From Mycobacterium sp. E3198 (GTDB lineage Bacteria; Actinomycetota; Actinomycetes; Mycobacteriales; Mycobacteriaceae): a DNA stretch of 64,000 nt. Shown here one piece after another: positions 27,854 to 39,500 of the stretch. Under the pieces are notes generated by a model that saw only the letters and a list, made by a program, of their open reading frames with translations, made no database searches and was not told the DNA's origin. Every line of letters begins with the position of its first letter. The stretch's first letter is position 1. Position numbers and translations under genes: made by a program. Where the stretch lies: contig NZ_LZIS01000051.1 of the NCBI RefSeq assembly GCF_001667015.1, positions 1 through 64,000 of the forward strand, in the 5' to 3' direction.

Positions 27854-29014
27854 ATGCAATTGGCGCTCACACCCGAGGAAGCCGCCTTCCGCGATGAGCT
27901 CCGCACCTTCTACACCACGAAGATCCCCGAGGAGCTGCGCGAGCGGGGGCGCGCCGGGGCGGCGTCGGTGCGCCGCGAGGACATCGTCACCAGCCACAAG
28001 ATCCTGCACGAGCACGGGCTGGCCGTGCCGAACTGGCCGGTCGAATGGGGCGGCAAGGACTGGACGCCCACCCAGCACCAGATCTGGGCCGACGAAATGC
28101 AACTGGCGAGCGTGCCCGAGCCGCTGAACTTCAACACCAAGATGGTCGGCCCGGTCATCGCCGAATTCGGTTCCGAGGAGATCAAGCAACGCTTCCTGCC
28201 GCCGACGGCCAGCCTCGACATCTGGTGGTGCCAGGGCTTCTCCGAGCCCGAGGCCGGCTCGGACCTGGCGTCGCTGCGCACCACCGCGGTCCGGGACGGC
28301 GACAGCTACGTCGTCAACGGGCAGAAGACCTGGACCACGCTCGGCCAGTACGCCGACTGGATCTTCTGTTTGGTGCGCACCGACCCGCAGGCGCCCAAAC
28401 GCCAGGCCGGGATCTCGTTCCTGCTCTTCGACATGAAGACGCCCGGCATCTCGCTGCGCCCCATCAAGACCATCGACGGCGGCCAGGAGATCAACGAATT
28501 GTTCTTCTCCGACGTCCGCGTGCCCGCCAATCAGCTTGTCGGGCAAGAGAATCAGGGCTGGACGTACGCGAAGTTCCTGCTGGGCAACGAACGCACCGGA
28601 ATCGCCGGGGTGGGGCGCACCAAGGTGCGCCTCGCCGAGGTGAAAAAGCGCGCCGCCGAAACCGGGGTGCTCGACGATCCGCTGTTCGCGGCGCGCCTCG
28701 CCGAGGCCGAAAACGAGGTGCTGGCGCTGGAACTCACCCAGTCGCGGGTGGTCTCGGACTCCGCGGACGGGCAGCCCAACCCCGCGTCGTCGGTGCTCAA
28801 GCTGCGCGGCAGCCAACTGCAGCAGATCGCCACCGAGCTGCTGGTCGAGGTGGCCGGCCCGGACTCGCTGCCGGTCAACGGTGACGGCATCGCCTCGCCG
28901 GACTGGGCGCAACACAGCGCCCCGCACTACCTCAACTACCGCAAGACCTCGATCTACGGCGGCAGCAGCGAGGTGCAGCGCAACATCATCGCGTCCACCA
29001 TTCTCGGATTGTGA
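27854..29014 (+). CDS. Acyl-CoA dehydrogenase (FadE-type), first subunit
   Basis: A 386-residue flavoprotein of the acyl-CoA dehydrogenase family. It oxidises an acyl-CoA at the alpha-beta bond and passes electrons to ETF. Family segments are WWCQGFSEPEAGSDLASL (FAD-binding middle domain), NGQKTWTT and the C-terminal YRKTSIYGGSSEVQRNIIA. ATG 27854 follows AGGAG. A second, dissimilar dehydrogenase starts seven bases after the stop. Mycobacterial FadE pairs of this kind often form mixed tetramers that accept bulky acyl groups. Substrate unknown. Confidence 0.88.
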   Translation: MQLALTPEEAAFRDELRTFYTTKIPEELRERGRAGAASVRREDIVTSHKILHEHGLAVPNWPVEWGGKDWTPTQHQIWADEMQLASVPEPLNFNTKMVGPVIAEFGSEEIKQRFLPPTASLDIWWCQGFSEPEAGSDLASLRTTAVRDGDSYVVNGQKTWTTLGQYADWIFCLVRTDPQAPKRQAGISFLLFDMKTPGISLRPIKTIDGGQEINELFFSDVRVPANQLVGQENQGWTYAKFLLGNERTGIAGVGRTKVRLAEVKKRAAETGVLDDPLFAARLAEAENEVLALELTQSRVVSDSADGQPNPASSVLKLRGSQLQQIATELLVEVAGPDSLPVNGDGIASPDWAQHSAPHYLNYRKTSIYGGSSEVQRNIIASTILGL

Positions 29015-29021
29015 GGCAGTC

Positions 29022-30128
29022 ATGGACTTTCAGCTGAGCGACGAGCAGGCCCTGCTGCGCGACACGACCCGCGACCTGCTGTCTCGCACCTACGACCCGG
29101 AGAGCCGCAACAAGGTCATCGGCACCGACCTCGGCTGGAGCCGCGAGGTCTGGAGCCAGCTCGCCGACACCGGCATCCTGGGCCTCGGGTTCGAGCCGGA
29201 GGAGGCCGGCCAGATCGAGATCATGGTGGTGCTCACCGAGGTGGGCCGCCGGCTCGCCCCGGAACCGATCCTGCACGGCGCGCTCGCACCGGGCGCGCTG
29301 ATCGCCGAGCTGGGCAGCGACGCCCAGAAACTGCAGCTCGACGAGGTCGCGGCGGGGCAACGGCTGCTGGCCTTCGCCCACCTGGAACCCGGGCACCGCA
29401 AACCGACCGCCGACGTGACGACTCGGGCTGTGCGGCAAGGCGATTCGTGGGCGCTCACCGGACGCAAGAACCCGGTGCTCGCCGGGGACTGCGCCGACGC
29501 GCTGGTGGTCAGCGCCGCGCTGCCCGACGGCGGCACCGGCCTGTTCCTGGTGGACGCGGACGCCGTGACACGACACCCTTACCGCACGTTCGACGGTCAG
29601 CGGGGCGCCCAGATCGACCTGGACGGCGCCTCCGCGGAGCCCCTCGGCGAGGCGGGCGACGCGTCGGTCGCCATCCGCGACGCCATCGTGCGCATCCAAT
29701 CGGCGTTGTGCGCCGAAGCCGTCGGGGCGATGGAGGAAGCGCTGCGTCTGACCACCGATTACCTCAAGACCCGCAAGCAGTTCGGCGTCACGCTCAACAA
29801 GTTTCAGGCGCTCACCCAGCGGGCCGCCGACATGTACGTGTCGCTGGAACTGGCGCGCAGCATGAGCCTGTACGCCGCGATGTCGATTACCGACGGCAAC
29901 CTGGACCCCGTCGTGGCCTCGCGCGCCAAGGTCCAGATCGGCCGGTCCGGGCGGCACATCGCGCAGGAGTCCATCCAGATGCACGGCGGAATCGGTGTGA
30001 CGGCGGAATATCCGGTCAGCCACTACGCCGCGCGGCTCACCGCGATCGAGCACACGCTGGGCACCTCCGGCGACCACCTGCACAACCTGATCGACCACCT
30101 CGGCGACTACGACTTGGCCCGGCTGTAG
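29022..30128 (+). CDS. Acyl-CoA dehydrogenase (FadE-type), second subunit
   Basis: A 368-residue acyl-CoA dehydrogenase-like protein beginning MDFQLSDEQALLRDT. The middle domain is less conserved than in the first subunit (GRKNPVLAGDCADALVV), while the C-terminal helical part has TRKQFGVTLNKFQALTQRAADMY and QMHGGIGVTAEYP. It probably forms a heteromeric enzyme with the preceding product. The PPOX gene follows four bases after its stop, so the three genes form one transcript. Confidence 0.87.
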   Translation: MDFQLSDEQALLRDTTRDLLSRTYDPESRNKVIGTDLGWSREVWSQLADTGILGLGFEPEEAGQIEIMVVLTEVGRRLAPEPILHGALAPGALIAELGSDAQKLQLDEVAAGQRLLAFAHLEPGHRKPTADVTTRAVRQGDSWALTGRKNPVLAGDCADALVVSAALPDGGTGLFLVDADAVTRHPYRTFDGQRGAQIDLDGASAEPLGEAGDASVAIRDAIVRIQSALCAEAVGAMEEALRLTTDYLKTRKQFGVTLNKFQALTQRAADMYVSLELARSMSLYAAMSITDGNLDPVVASRAKVQIGRSGRHIAQESIQMHGGIGVTAEYPVSHYAARLTAIEHTLGTSGDHLHNLIDHLGDYDLARL

Positions 30129-30132
30129 GCCG

Positions 30133-30555
30133 ATGGCCGAGCTGTCCGACAAGGTCATCAGGTTCCTCTCGACCGGCACCCGCACCGGAATGCTGGGTTA
30201 CGTCGCCGCCGACGGCCGGCCCCTGGTCGCGCCGGTGTGGTTCGTGGTCGACGACGGCGAACTGGCGTTCAACACCGGGCGGGAAACCTCGAAAGGCCGT
30301 GCCCTGGCGCGTGATCGGCGGGTGGTGATCTGCGTCGACGATCCGCACCCGCCGTACTCGTTCGTCCAGGTGCAGGGTGTGGCATCGGTGAGCGAGGAAC
30401 CGCGGGACGTGCTGGACATCGCGACGCGGACCGGGGCCCGCTACATGGGCGCCGACCGCGCCGACGAGTTCGGCCGCCGCAACGCCGTTCCCGGCGAACT
30501 GGTGGTGCGGCTACGCCCGACCAAGGTCATCGCCGGGTTCGACATCAGCGACTGA
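30133..30555 (+). CDS. PPOX-class split-barrel protein, probably F420-dependent
   Basis: A 140-residue pyridoxamine-phosphate-oxidase-like protein. The split-barrel pattern is seen in GMLGYVAADGRPLVAPVWFVVDDGELAFNTGRETSKGRALARDRRVVICVDDP. Actinobacterial members often bind F420 or flavins and reduce small substrates; the substrate here is unknown. It is cotranscribed with the two acyl-CoA dehydrogenases. Its last 45 bases overlap, on the opposite strand, the 3' end of the PKS gene. Confidence 0.8.
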   Translation: MAELSDKVIRFLSTGTRTGMLGYVAADGRPLVAPVWFVVDDGELAFNTGRETSKGRALARDRRVVICVDDPHPPYSFVQVQGVASVSEEPRDVLDIATRTGARYMGADRADEFGRRNAVPGELVVRLRPTKVIAGFDISD

Positions 30556-33500
30556 CCCGCCGGATTCATCGGGCTCTGGCCCCGCCACCGATTGCGGACT
30601 CGGGTCCTCCGGCGCGGCAACCGATTCCACCGCACCCGCCTCGGAGTCGGCCTCCGGCAGCTGACCGGCGAGGTACTCGGCGAGGCCTCCGATGGTCGGG
30701 TAGTCGAACACCGCGGTCGCGTTGATGGTGAACGCACCACCGAACTGGCTGTGCAGCCGGTTGCGGAGTTCGACCGCCATCAGCGAATCCGTACCGAGGT
30801 CCAAAAACCGGCTGGTTGCGGCCGGTGGTTGGGCGAGCCGCAGGAAGCCCTGCACCTCGCGCTGTAGGAATTCGGTGATGAAAACGGCGCGCTGCGCCAC
30901 CGGTATCTCCTGCAGTTGCCGGAGCAGCTCGCTGTCACCGGCCGCCTCCGTGGCGGCGCTGGGCAGCACCAGATCGAGGATCGGGGGGCGAGAACTGCCG
31001 AGCACCTTGGCGGCACGCTGCCAGTTGGCCTTGATGACCGTTGCCTGCGCGGTTCCGTTGGCGACCGCCTCGGCGAGGGCGCCCAGCGCGGCCGAGGGCT
31101 CCAGCGGAATGAGGCCCTGCGCACCGATATTGGCGCGCGCGGCCTCTGAGGACGCCATGCCGCCCTTGGCCCAGGGACCGAAGTTGATGCCGGTCGCCGG
31201 CAAGCCCTGCGCCTGTCGCCGGGCGACCAGCCCGTCGAGCAGCGCGTTGGCCGCCGAGTAGTTGGCCTGCCCCGGCGAACCGAGCAGGCTGGACACCGAG
31301 GACGACACGATGAAGAAGTCCAGCTCGTCGCCCTTCGTCAACCGGTCCAGGTAGCAGGCTCCGAACGCCTTGGGCGCCAACGTCGTTCGGAAGCGCTCCA
31401 GGTCCTGCTGCGACAGCAGCGCGTCGTCGAGCACACCTGCCAGGTGCACCACGCCGGCGAGCGGTGGCAACTCCGCCCGGATCCGCTCCAGCAACTGCTC
31501 CACTTCGGATTCCTCGCCGGCATCGGCGGCGAAGGTGTGGATGCGGCACCGGTAGCGCTCGGCGATGTCCTCGATGGCGCGTTGCGCGTCGGCATCGGGC
31601 GCGCGCCGGCTGGTCAACACGATGTCCCCGGCGCCGAGCTGGGCCAGATACGACGCCGTGTGCAGGCCGATCGCGCCGAGCCCACCGGTGATCAGATAGC
31701 TGCGATCGCCGCGCGGCTGCAGCGGATTCGGCATCTGCAGCACGATCTTCCCGATGTGCCGCGCTTGCTGCATCCGGCGAAACGCCGTCCTCGCCTCGGT
31801 CAGCGGGTAGATCTCGGCGGGCAGCGGCGCCCACTCGCCGTCGGCCAACCCGGCCGACACCTCGCCCAGCAAGCCGCGGATGCGTTCGGGCTCCTGGAAG
31901 GTGACCGTGTCGAGCGCGACGATCTCGTAGGCGATATCGGGACGGGCCGCCGCCATCTGCTCGGGAGTCCAGATGTCTCGCTTCGCGATCTCGGCGAAAC
32001 GCCCGTTCTGGGCGGTGGCCCGCACGGTCGCTTCGACAAAGCCCTCGTTGGTCAGGCTGTTGAGCACCACGTCGACGCCGGCGCCGTCGGTGTCGGCGAG
32101 GATCTGATCGGCGAAATCCGTTGTGCGCGAGTCATACACGTGTTCCACACCCAGCCTGCGCAGCGTCGCGCGCTTGTAGGTGCTGGCGGTGGCGAAGACG
32201 GTCGCGCCGTGCTGCTGGGCCATCTGGATGGCGGCCAATCCGACGCCACCACTGGCGGCGTGGATGAGCACCCGGTCGCCGGGCTTCAGCTGCGCCCAGT
32301 CGAAGGCGAGCCGGGCCGTGAGCGCCGCGGCGGGAATGGTCGCCGCGTCCACGGCGCTCACGCGGGCGGGAATCGGCGCCAGCAACTGGGCCGGCACGTT
32401 GAACCGGCTGGAAAACGCGCCCTGCATGAAGCCGTAGACGCGCTGGCCGACCTCGAGTCCGGCGACGCCGCCCCCCACTTGGGTGACGACGCCCGCGAAG
32501 TCGCCACCGATGGGACCCGGATCGCCGGGATAGAGGCCCAGCACGTTGAGCACATCGCGGAAGTTCAGGCCGGCGGCCTCCACGCGCACCTGCACATAGC
32601 CGTCGTCCGGTGGCGACACCTCCGCCTCGGTCAGGCGCAGGTTGTCGATCGCGCCGCGTTCGGTGGGCGCCAGCACGTAATCGGTTGACCGCGGTATCGC
32701 GAGGTGGCCGCTGCGCGACCATTGCAACAACCGTGATGCCAGGAATTTCCCTTGGCGCACAGCCAGTTCCGGTTCGTCAAAAGGTTCGCCGAGCAGGCCG
32801 GCCAGCGAGCGCACGGCCTGCTCCGATCCGTCGCAATCGATCATCCTGCAGCGCAGCGCCGGTTCCTCGTTGACGATGGTGCGGCCGAGCCCCCACAACG
32901 CCGCCTGCACCGGATCGACGGCCTCGCCCGATTCGGTCGCCACGGCCCGTTCGGTGATGATCCACAGCCCGCCCGGAAGTTTGGGCGCCCCATCGGCCTG
33001 CAGGGTGTGCACGGCGCTGAGCAGATCGGCGATTTCGGTCTGAAGCCGCGCGACGGATTCGGCGCTCGACTCGTCCGCGCTCGGTCCGGCGGCGCGCCAC
33101 ACGACGCCCGAGAAGGGCATGCCGCGCTCCTGCGCCTGCGCCAGCAGCTGCCCCAGGGACTCCGATTCCGGGCCCCGGTCGAAGGGGATGCAGCCCGGCA
33201 CGTGGGCGGCCAACTCCCCGAAGCCCGCGACCAGCCAGGTGCCGAGCGCGGTTGTCGCGCCGTCGACCTCACCGCTCGGTGCCGGCGGCGGCACCTCGTG
33301 CCAGCCGAGGGCGTAGAGCAGCCGGGTGGCGTCGCCGCCAAGCCCGCGCAGCAGCGCCTCCCGGGGGGCGCGCTTGACCGTGAACTCGCGAATCCCGCCC
33401 AGCCGTCGGCCATCCCGGTCGAGGAAGTCGAGATCGAACACCTGGGTTTCGCTGTCCAGGCCGCTGGTGTGCCACTTCGCGCGGCAGTAGAACCGCCGCG

Positions 33501-36500
33501 GCATCTTCTCGCGCAGCTCCACGGCGCCGTACCGCAGCGGCAAGAACAGATCGCTCACGCCCTGTTCGGCCGCGAGCAGCGCCGGGAACGCCGGGAAGGC
33601 GACGCCGGTGCACAGGTCGAGCAGTACGGGATGCATCGGCTCGGTGCCGAGATGTTCGGCGAGTTCGTCGCCGACGGTGATATCGCCGATCGCCTCGCCC
33701 TCGCCGAGCCACAGCGACTTCAACGAACCGGACCAGTTGGGCCCCCACGCCAGCTCCATGTCGGCGAAGGTGTCGAAGAGCTCCTGCGGACGCATCCGGT
33801 TCATCCGCTCGATGGCCGCGTCGACGGGATCCGTGGCGCCCACCGGATCGCGCGCCGGCTCGGCCCCGACGCCGGTCACGACGGTGCCGTCGGCGTTCAG
33901 CGACCATTCGGCGTCGCGGGCGCCGTAGGGGCGGCTGTGCACCCGGAAGCTCCAGCCGTCGCCGTCCTCCAGCGGATGCAGCGTCAGTTGCACCTCGCGA
34001 GAGGCCTTCTCCGGCAGGATGATCGGCTCGTAGAAGAAGACGTCTTGCACCCGCCCCGGCGGCCCGACGGCGGCCAGTGCCATGGCGGCGTACGTCGCCC
34101 CCGGGACGACGACGGTGCCGTAGATGACGTGATCGGAAAGCCACGGCTGCGACTTGACCGACAGCCGACTGGTGTAAACGCAGTCGCCCGAGGCGAGATC
34201 TTTTGCACTACCGAGAATTCCGGACACGGAGGCGCCTTGGCCGTCGATGCCGGGGACGCCGCCGGACGTCTTGGGCCAGAAGCTGCGCCGCTGGAACGGA
34301 TAGGTGGGCAGTTCGAGCTTGCGGCGCGGTTGCCGATGCAGCGCAGCGAACTTCGGTCGATGGCCGCTGACGTACGCCCCGGCCAGCGCTTCGGCGATCT
34401 GGCGGCGGTCGGCGACGCCCTTGCGCAGGGACACGATCGCCCGCGGCGCAGCCAGATGTTCCGGCCAGACCTGCACCGCGGCCCCGGTCAGAACCGGCTG
34501 CGGACCGATCTCCATCAACACCGAGCAGCCCAGCGCCGCCACGGTGCGCACGCTTTCGGCGAACTGCACCGGCTGGCGGGAATGCCGCCGCCAATACTGC
34601 GCGTCGAGCGGGGTATCCGCGGTCAGCACGGCGCCGGTGCGGTTGCAGACCAGCGGCAGCGTCGGCACCGCGAACTCGAATTGCGCTGCGTACGACTCGA
34701 ATTCACCGAGCACGGGCTCCAACAACTCCGAGTGGAAGGCGTGGCTGGTCTCCAGCCAGGTGCACCGGATCCCGTCGTTGCCGCCCCTCGCGACGATCTG
34801 TTCCAGGTCCTCCCCCGGTCCCGACAACACTGTGTTGGGGCCGTTGTAGGCGGCGACCGACACGCGGGGGAACTCGCCCGCGATCTCCTCGACGTACTTG
34901 GCGTCGGCGAACACCGCCACCATTCGCCCACCGTCGGGCAGGCTGCCGAACAGCCGGCCGCGTTCGGCGATCAAGCGAGCCCCGTCCTCGAGGCTGAACA
35001 CCCCGGCCACGCACGCCGCCGCGTACTGGCCCACGCTGTGCCCCAGCACCACGTCCGGCTCGACGCCCCAGGACTGCCACAGGCGGGCCAGCCCCATTTC
35101 GACGGCGAACAACGCGGGCTGCGCAACGGACGTGTGCCGCACCGCTTCGGCGGTTTCCCGGTCGGTCGCGAACAGCACCTCCAGCAACGGACGCGGCAGC
35201 ATCGGATCCACCGCTTGGGCGCAACGCGTCACGGTCTCCGCGAAAACCGGCTCGGCGTCGAACAACTCGCGCGCCATCGCCGGGTACTGGCTGCCCTGTC
35301 CGGTGAACAACCACGCCGTCGTCGGCCGGTCCGTGCACTCGCCGCGCACCACCCCCGGTCGCAGCCGGTTCTCGGCCAACTCGGCGAGCAGCTCCCGGGC
35401 GCCCTGAACCGAATCCACGACCAGTGCGGCCCGGTGTTCGAAGTGGGAACGACCCACCCCGGCCGTCCAGCACACGTCGGCGATGTCCACCTTCGGGTGG
35501 GCGTTCAGCCATTCCTCGTGGCGGTGCGCCAACGCCACCAACGCCTCCGGTGACCGCGCGGACAGCGGCAGCAGGGCTACCGGTTCCTCTTGCGCCTCCG
35601 ACTCCGACGCCGCGGCGACGTCGGAGAAGACGTCGCCCGTCGAGTACTCGTCGGGGGTCGCCGGTTGCGCCGGCGCCTCCGCGATCAGCACGTGCGCGTT
35701 CGTGCCGGTGAACCCGAACGAACTGATGCCCGCGCGGCGGGGTTTCCCGTTGGCCTGCCACGGCGTCGCCTTGTCCACCACGCGCACCGGCAGCGAATCC
35801 CACGGGATGTGCGGTGACGGCTTCTCGAAATGCAGGCTCTGCGGCAACATTTCGTGCTGCAGCGACAACACGACCTTGATCAGGCCGGCGACCCCCGATG
35901 CCGACTCGAGGTGGCCGATGTTGGTCTTCACCGATCCCATCAGCAACGGCCGGTCCGCGTCGCGGGCGGTGCCGTAGACGGCCGCGGCAGCCTGCACCTC
36001 GATCGGATCGCCCAGGGGGGTGCCCGTCCCGTGCGCCTCGAGGTAGTCGACGTCCCCGCCGACCAGACCGGCGCGGGCCAGGGCGGTGCCGATAAGCCGT
36101 TGCTGCGCACCGCCATTGGGCACGGTCAACCCGCTCGACGCGCCGTCCTGGTTGACCGCGGTGCTCGGGATGACGGCGCAAACCCGGTCGCCGTCGCGTA
36201 CCGCGTCGCTGAGCCGCTTGAGCACCAGGATCCCGCAGCCCTCGCTGCGCACATAGCCGTCGGCGGAGGCGTCGAAGGTCTTGCATCGCCCGACGGGGGA
36301 CAGCATCCGGGCGCGCGAGGCGGCGATGATGGTCACCGGACTCAGCAGGACGTTCACGCCGCCGGCCAGCGCCAGATCGCAGTCCCCGGAGTGCAATGCC
36401 TGGCACGCCTGGTGGACGGCCACCAGCGACGAGCTGCACGCCGTGTCGACCGCGACCGCCGGGCCTTCCAGCCCCAGCGCGAAGGCGACCCGACCCGAGA

Positions 36501-39500
36501 TCGCGTTGAGCGCGTTGCCGGTGATGAACTGGGGCTCGAGCTTGTCGACCGAATTCGCGGACAGCAGATGCGAATACTCGTTGGCGCCCACCCCCACGAA
36601 GATGCCGGTGCGGCTGCCGCGCAGCGCCGACGGCGCGTACCCGGCCCTTTCCAAGCCCTCCCATGCGGTTTCCAGCATCAGCCGCTGCTGCGGGTCGATC
36701 CAGATCGCCTCGCGCGGGGAAATGCCGAAGAATTCGGGATCGAATCCGTCGACCTCGTCCAGGAATCCGCCGAAGCGGCTGTAGATCTTGCCCGGCGCCT
36801 CCGGATCCGGGTCGTAGAACTCGTCGATGTCGAATCGATCCTCGGGGACCTCCGAGATCGCATCCACCCCGCCGGACAATAACTCCCAGAAGGCTTCGGG
36901 ATTGGTCGCGCCCGGAAAGTGGCACGCCACCGCGACGATCGCGATCGGTTCGTCGGTGCGCGTCGTCACCGCGGAGGCAAGCTGGCGCCCCGACTGCGCC
37001 GATGCCTCGCCGAGGCCGAGCACGTCGCCGAGCAGGTAATCCACCACGTCCGAGAGCCGTGGGTGATCCATCGCAAGGGTGGCCGGCACCTCCTTGCCCA
37101 CCGCTTGCTCGATGCGGCGCCGCAATTCGACGGCCATCAGCGAATCCATGCCCAGATCGAAGAATCCGGCGTCCTCGCGGATCTCCGCGACGTCGACGCG
37201 TGTCACCTCCGCCACCGCGGCCCGCAGGTGGTCCGTGAGGAGTTTCTTGCGCTGCTGCACCGGGGCGTTGGTGAGCTGCTCGACCAGTTGGGTCTTCCCG
37301 GACGGCCCGAACAACGGGGCCGCGGGCGCCGATTCGGGGATCTCGCGCTCCAACTCCGCCAGGAACGCTCGCCGTCCGGCTTGCTGGTACAGCGGCAGGA
37401 ACCGGTCCCAGCCGATCCGGGCCACCACCCCTTGGGTCGCAGCAGCCGCCATGATGTCGGCCATGCCCGCCAGCGCATCGGCCGCAGACAGCGTCCGGAC
37501 CCCGCGCTGATCGAGGCGGGCGCGGGCCTGTGCGTCGGCCATGCCCGCCGACCAGGGACCGAAGTTGACGCTGATGCCGGGCACCCTCCGCTCGCGCAAC
37601 CACCACGCCAGCCCGTCGAGGAAGGCGTTGGCCGCGGCGTAGGCGGTCTGACCGTATCCGCCCCATACGGAGGCGATCGAGGAGGTGCTCAGGAAGAAGT
37701 CCAGCCGCAAATCAGCCGCGGCCTCGCTCAGATGCCAAGCGCCCCAGACCTTCCCGGCGAAAACGCGATCGACCTCCGCGTCGTCCAGGTCGCGCAACGG
37801 GGTGGTTCCGATCTCCCCCGCGGCATGGACGATGCCCGCGAGCGGCGGCAGCTCCGCGTGCACGGTGGCCAACAGGCGCTCGACCTCATGCATGTCGCCG
37901 ACATCGGCCGCGACCACCCGGACCTCGCAGCCGTGTTGTTCGCGGATGGCGGCGATGCGCCCCTGCGCGGCGTCACTAGGCGCGCGCCGCCCGGTCAGCA
38001 CCAGCTGCCGGGCGCCGTGCGCGGCGAGGTACCCGGCCATTTCCAGGCCGATCGAACCCAGCCCACCGGTCACCAGATACGTTGCGTCATCGCGCAGCGC
38101 CGGCGGCGTGGCGACCGGCTGTTCGGTCCGTCGGACCAGCCGCGGCGCATAGATCGCGCCATCGCGCACGGCCAGTTGGTCTTCGCGGGCGGTGAAGCCA
38201 AGCGGCGCCGTCACCACCTGGTCGATCAACTGCGACCATTCGGCGACATCGTTGTCCCGGCCTCCCGGCAGGTCCGCCAGGCCGCCCCACACCTGCGGGT
38301 GCTCCAGCGAGGCGGCGCGGCCAAATCCCCAGAGGCAGGCCTGATCCGGTGACACGCCGTCCGCGTCGGTGACGCGTTGCGCGCCGCGGGTCACCACCCA
38401 GATGGGTATGCGCCGCTCGGCGGCGACGGCCGCGCGGAACAATCGGCGCGTTCCGCCCAGAATTCGGTGTTGCATGCGCAGCAGTGACCGCATCGACGGT
38501 GCGGTGTCGGATTCGAGGGCCGCGACGTGCAAGATGCGCAGCACCGCTTCGTCTTCCGCCGCTTCGCGCAACGTGGCCTCGAGCCGTTGCTCGTCCGCGT
38601 CGGATACCGGCAGCCCGAGGATCCGGTGCTGGTGGCTGTGCGCGGTCAGCGCGTCGATCAGCGGTGCGATCGCATCGGCGTCGTCGCCGATGAGCAGCCA
38701 GGTGGTCCCCGCGTCCGGCGCCTCCGAAGCCCCGCCGCGCCCAGTGGACTTCTCCCAGCGGATCTCGTAGCGCGCGTCCGCGATCGACTGCGTCCTGCGC
38801 TGCCGGTTGTGTTGCGCGGCAAGCTTTGTCAGCACCCGCAGGGTCTGCTCGTCGGCGCTCTCGCCATCGACCAGCGTGGCGAGTTCCTCGATCCGGCCGT
38901 CCTCGAGCAGCTGGACGGCATGGCTGCCCACGGCGGTGTGCTGTTGTTGGTTTGGGCGTTCCCGATTGTCCCGATACCAGTACTCGCGGTGCTGGAACGG
39001 GTAGGTCGGCAGGTCGAGCTTGCGCGCCGGTCCGGAGACGACGGCGAAGTCGGGCAGGTGGCCCAGGACGTACGCGTCGGCGAGGGCTTCGGTGATCTGG
39101 CGGCGGTCGGCGGTGTTTCGGCGCAACGACGCGATCGCCCGCGGCGCGGCGACCGTGTCGGGCCACGCCCGCAGCGCCGCGGCGGTGAGCACCGGTTGCG
39201 GTCCGATCTCCAGCAACACCTTGCAACCCAGCTCGGCCAGGGTGCGCACGCTCTTGGCGAACTCCACGGGTTGGCGCGCGTGGCGACGCCAGTAGGCGCC
39301 GTCGAGTTTCACGCTCCTGCCGAGCGCGGCGCCGGTGCGGTTGCACACCAACATCCGTTGTGGCGAGCCGAACTCGAACCGGTTCGCGTACGCCTCGAAG
39401 TCGTCGAGAATCGGATCCAGCAGCGCCGAGTGGAACGCGTGGCTGGTGTCCAGCCAGTCACACCGGACACCGTCGGCCGTCAACCCGGCCACCGCCTGCT

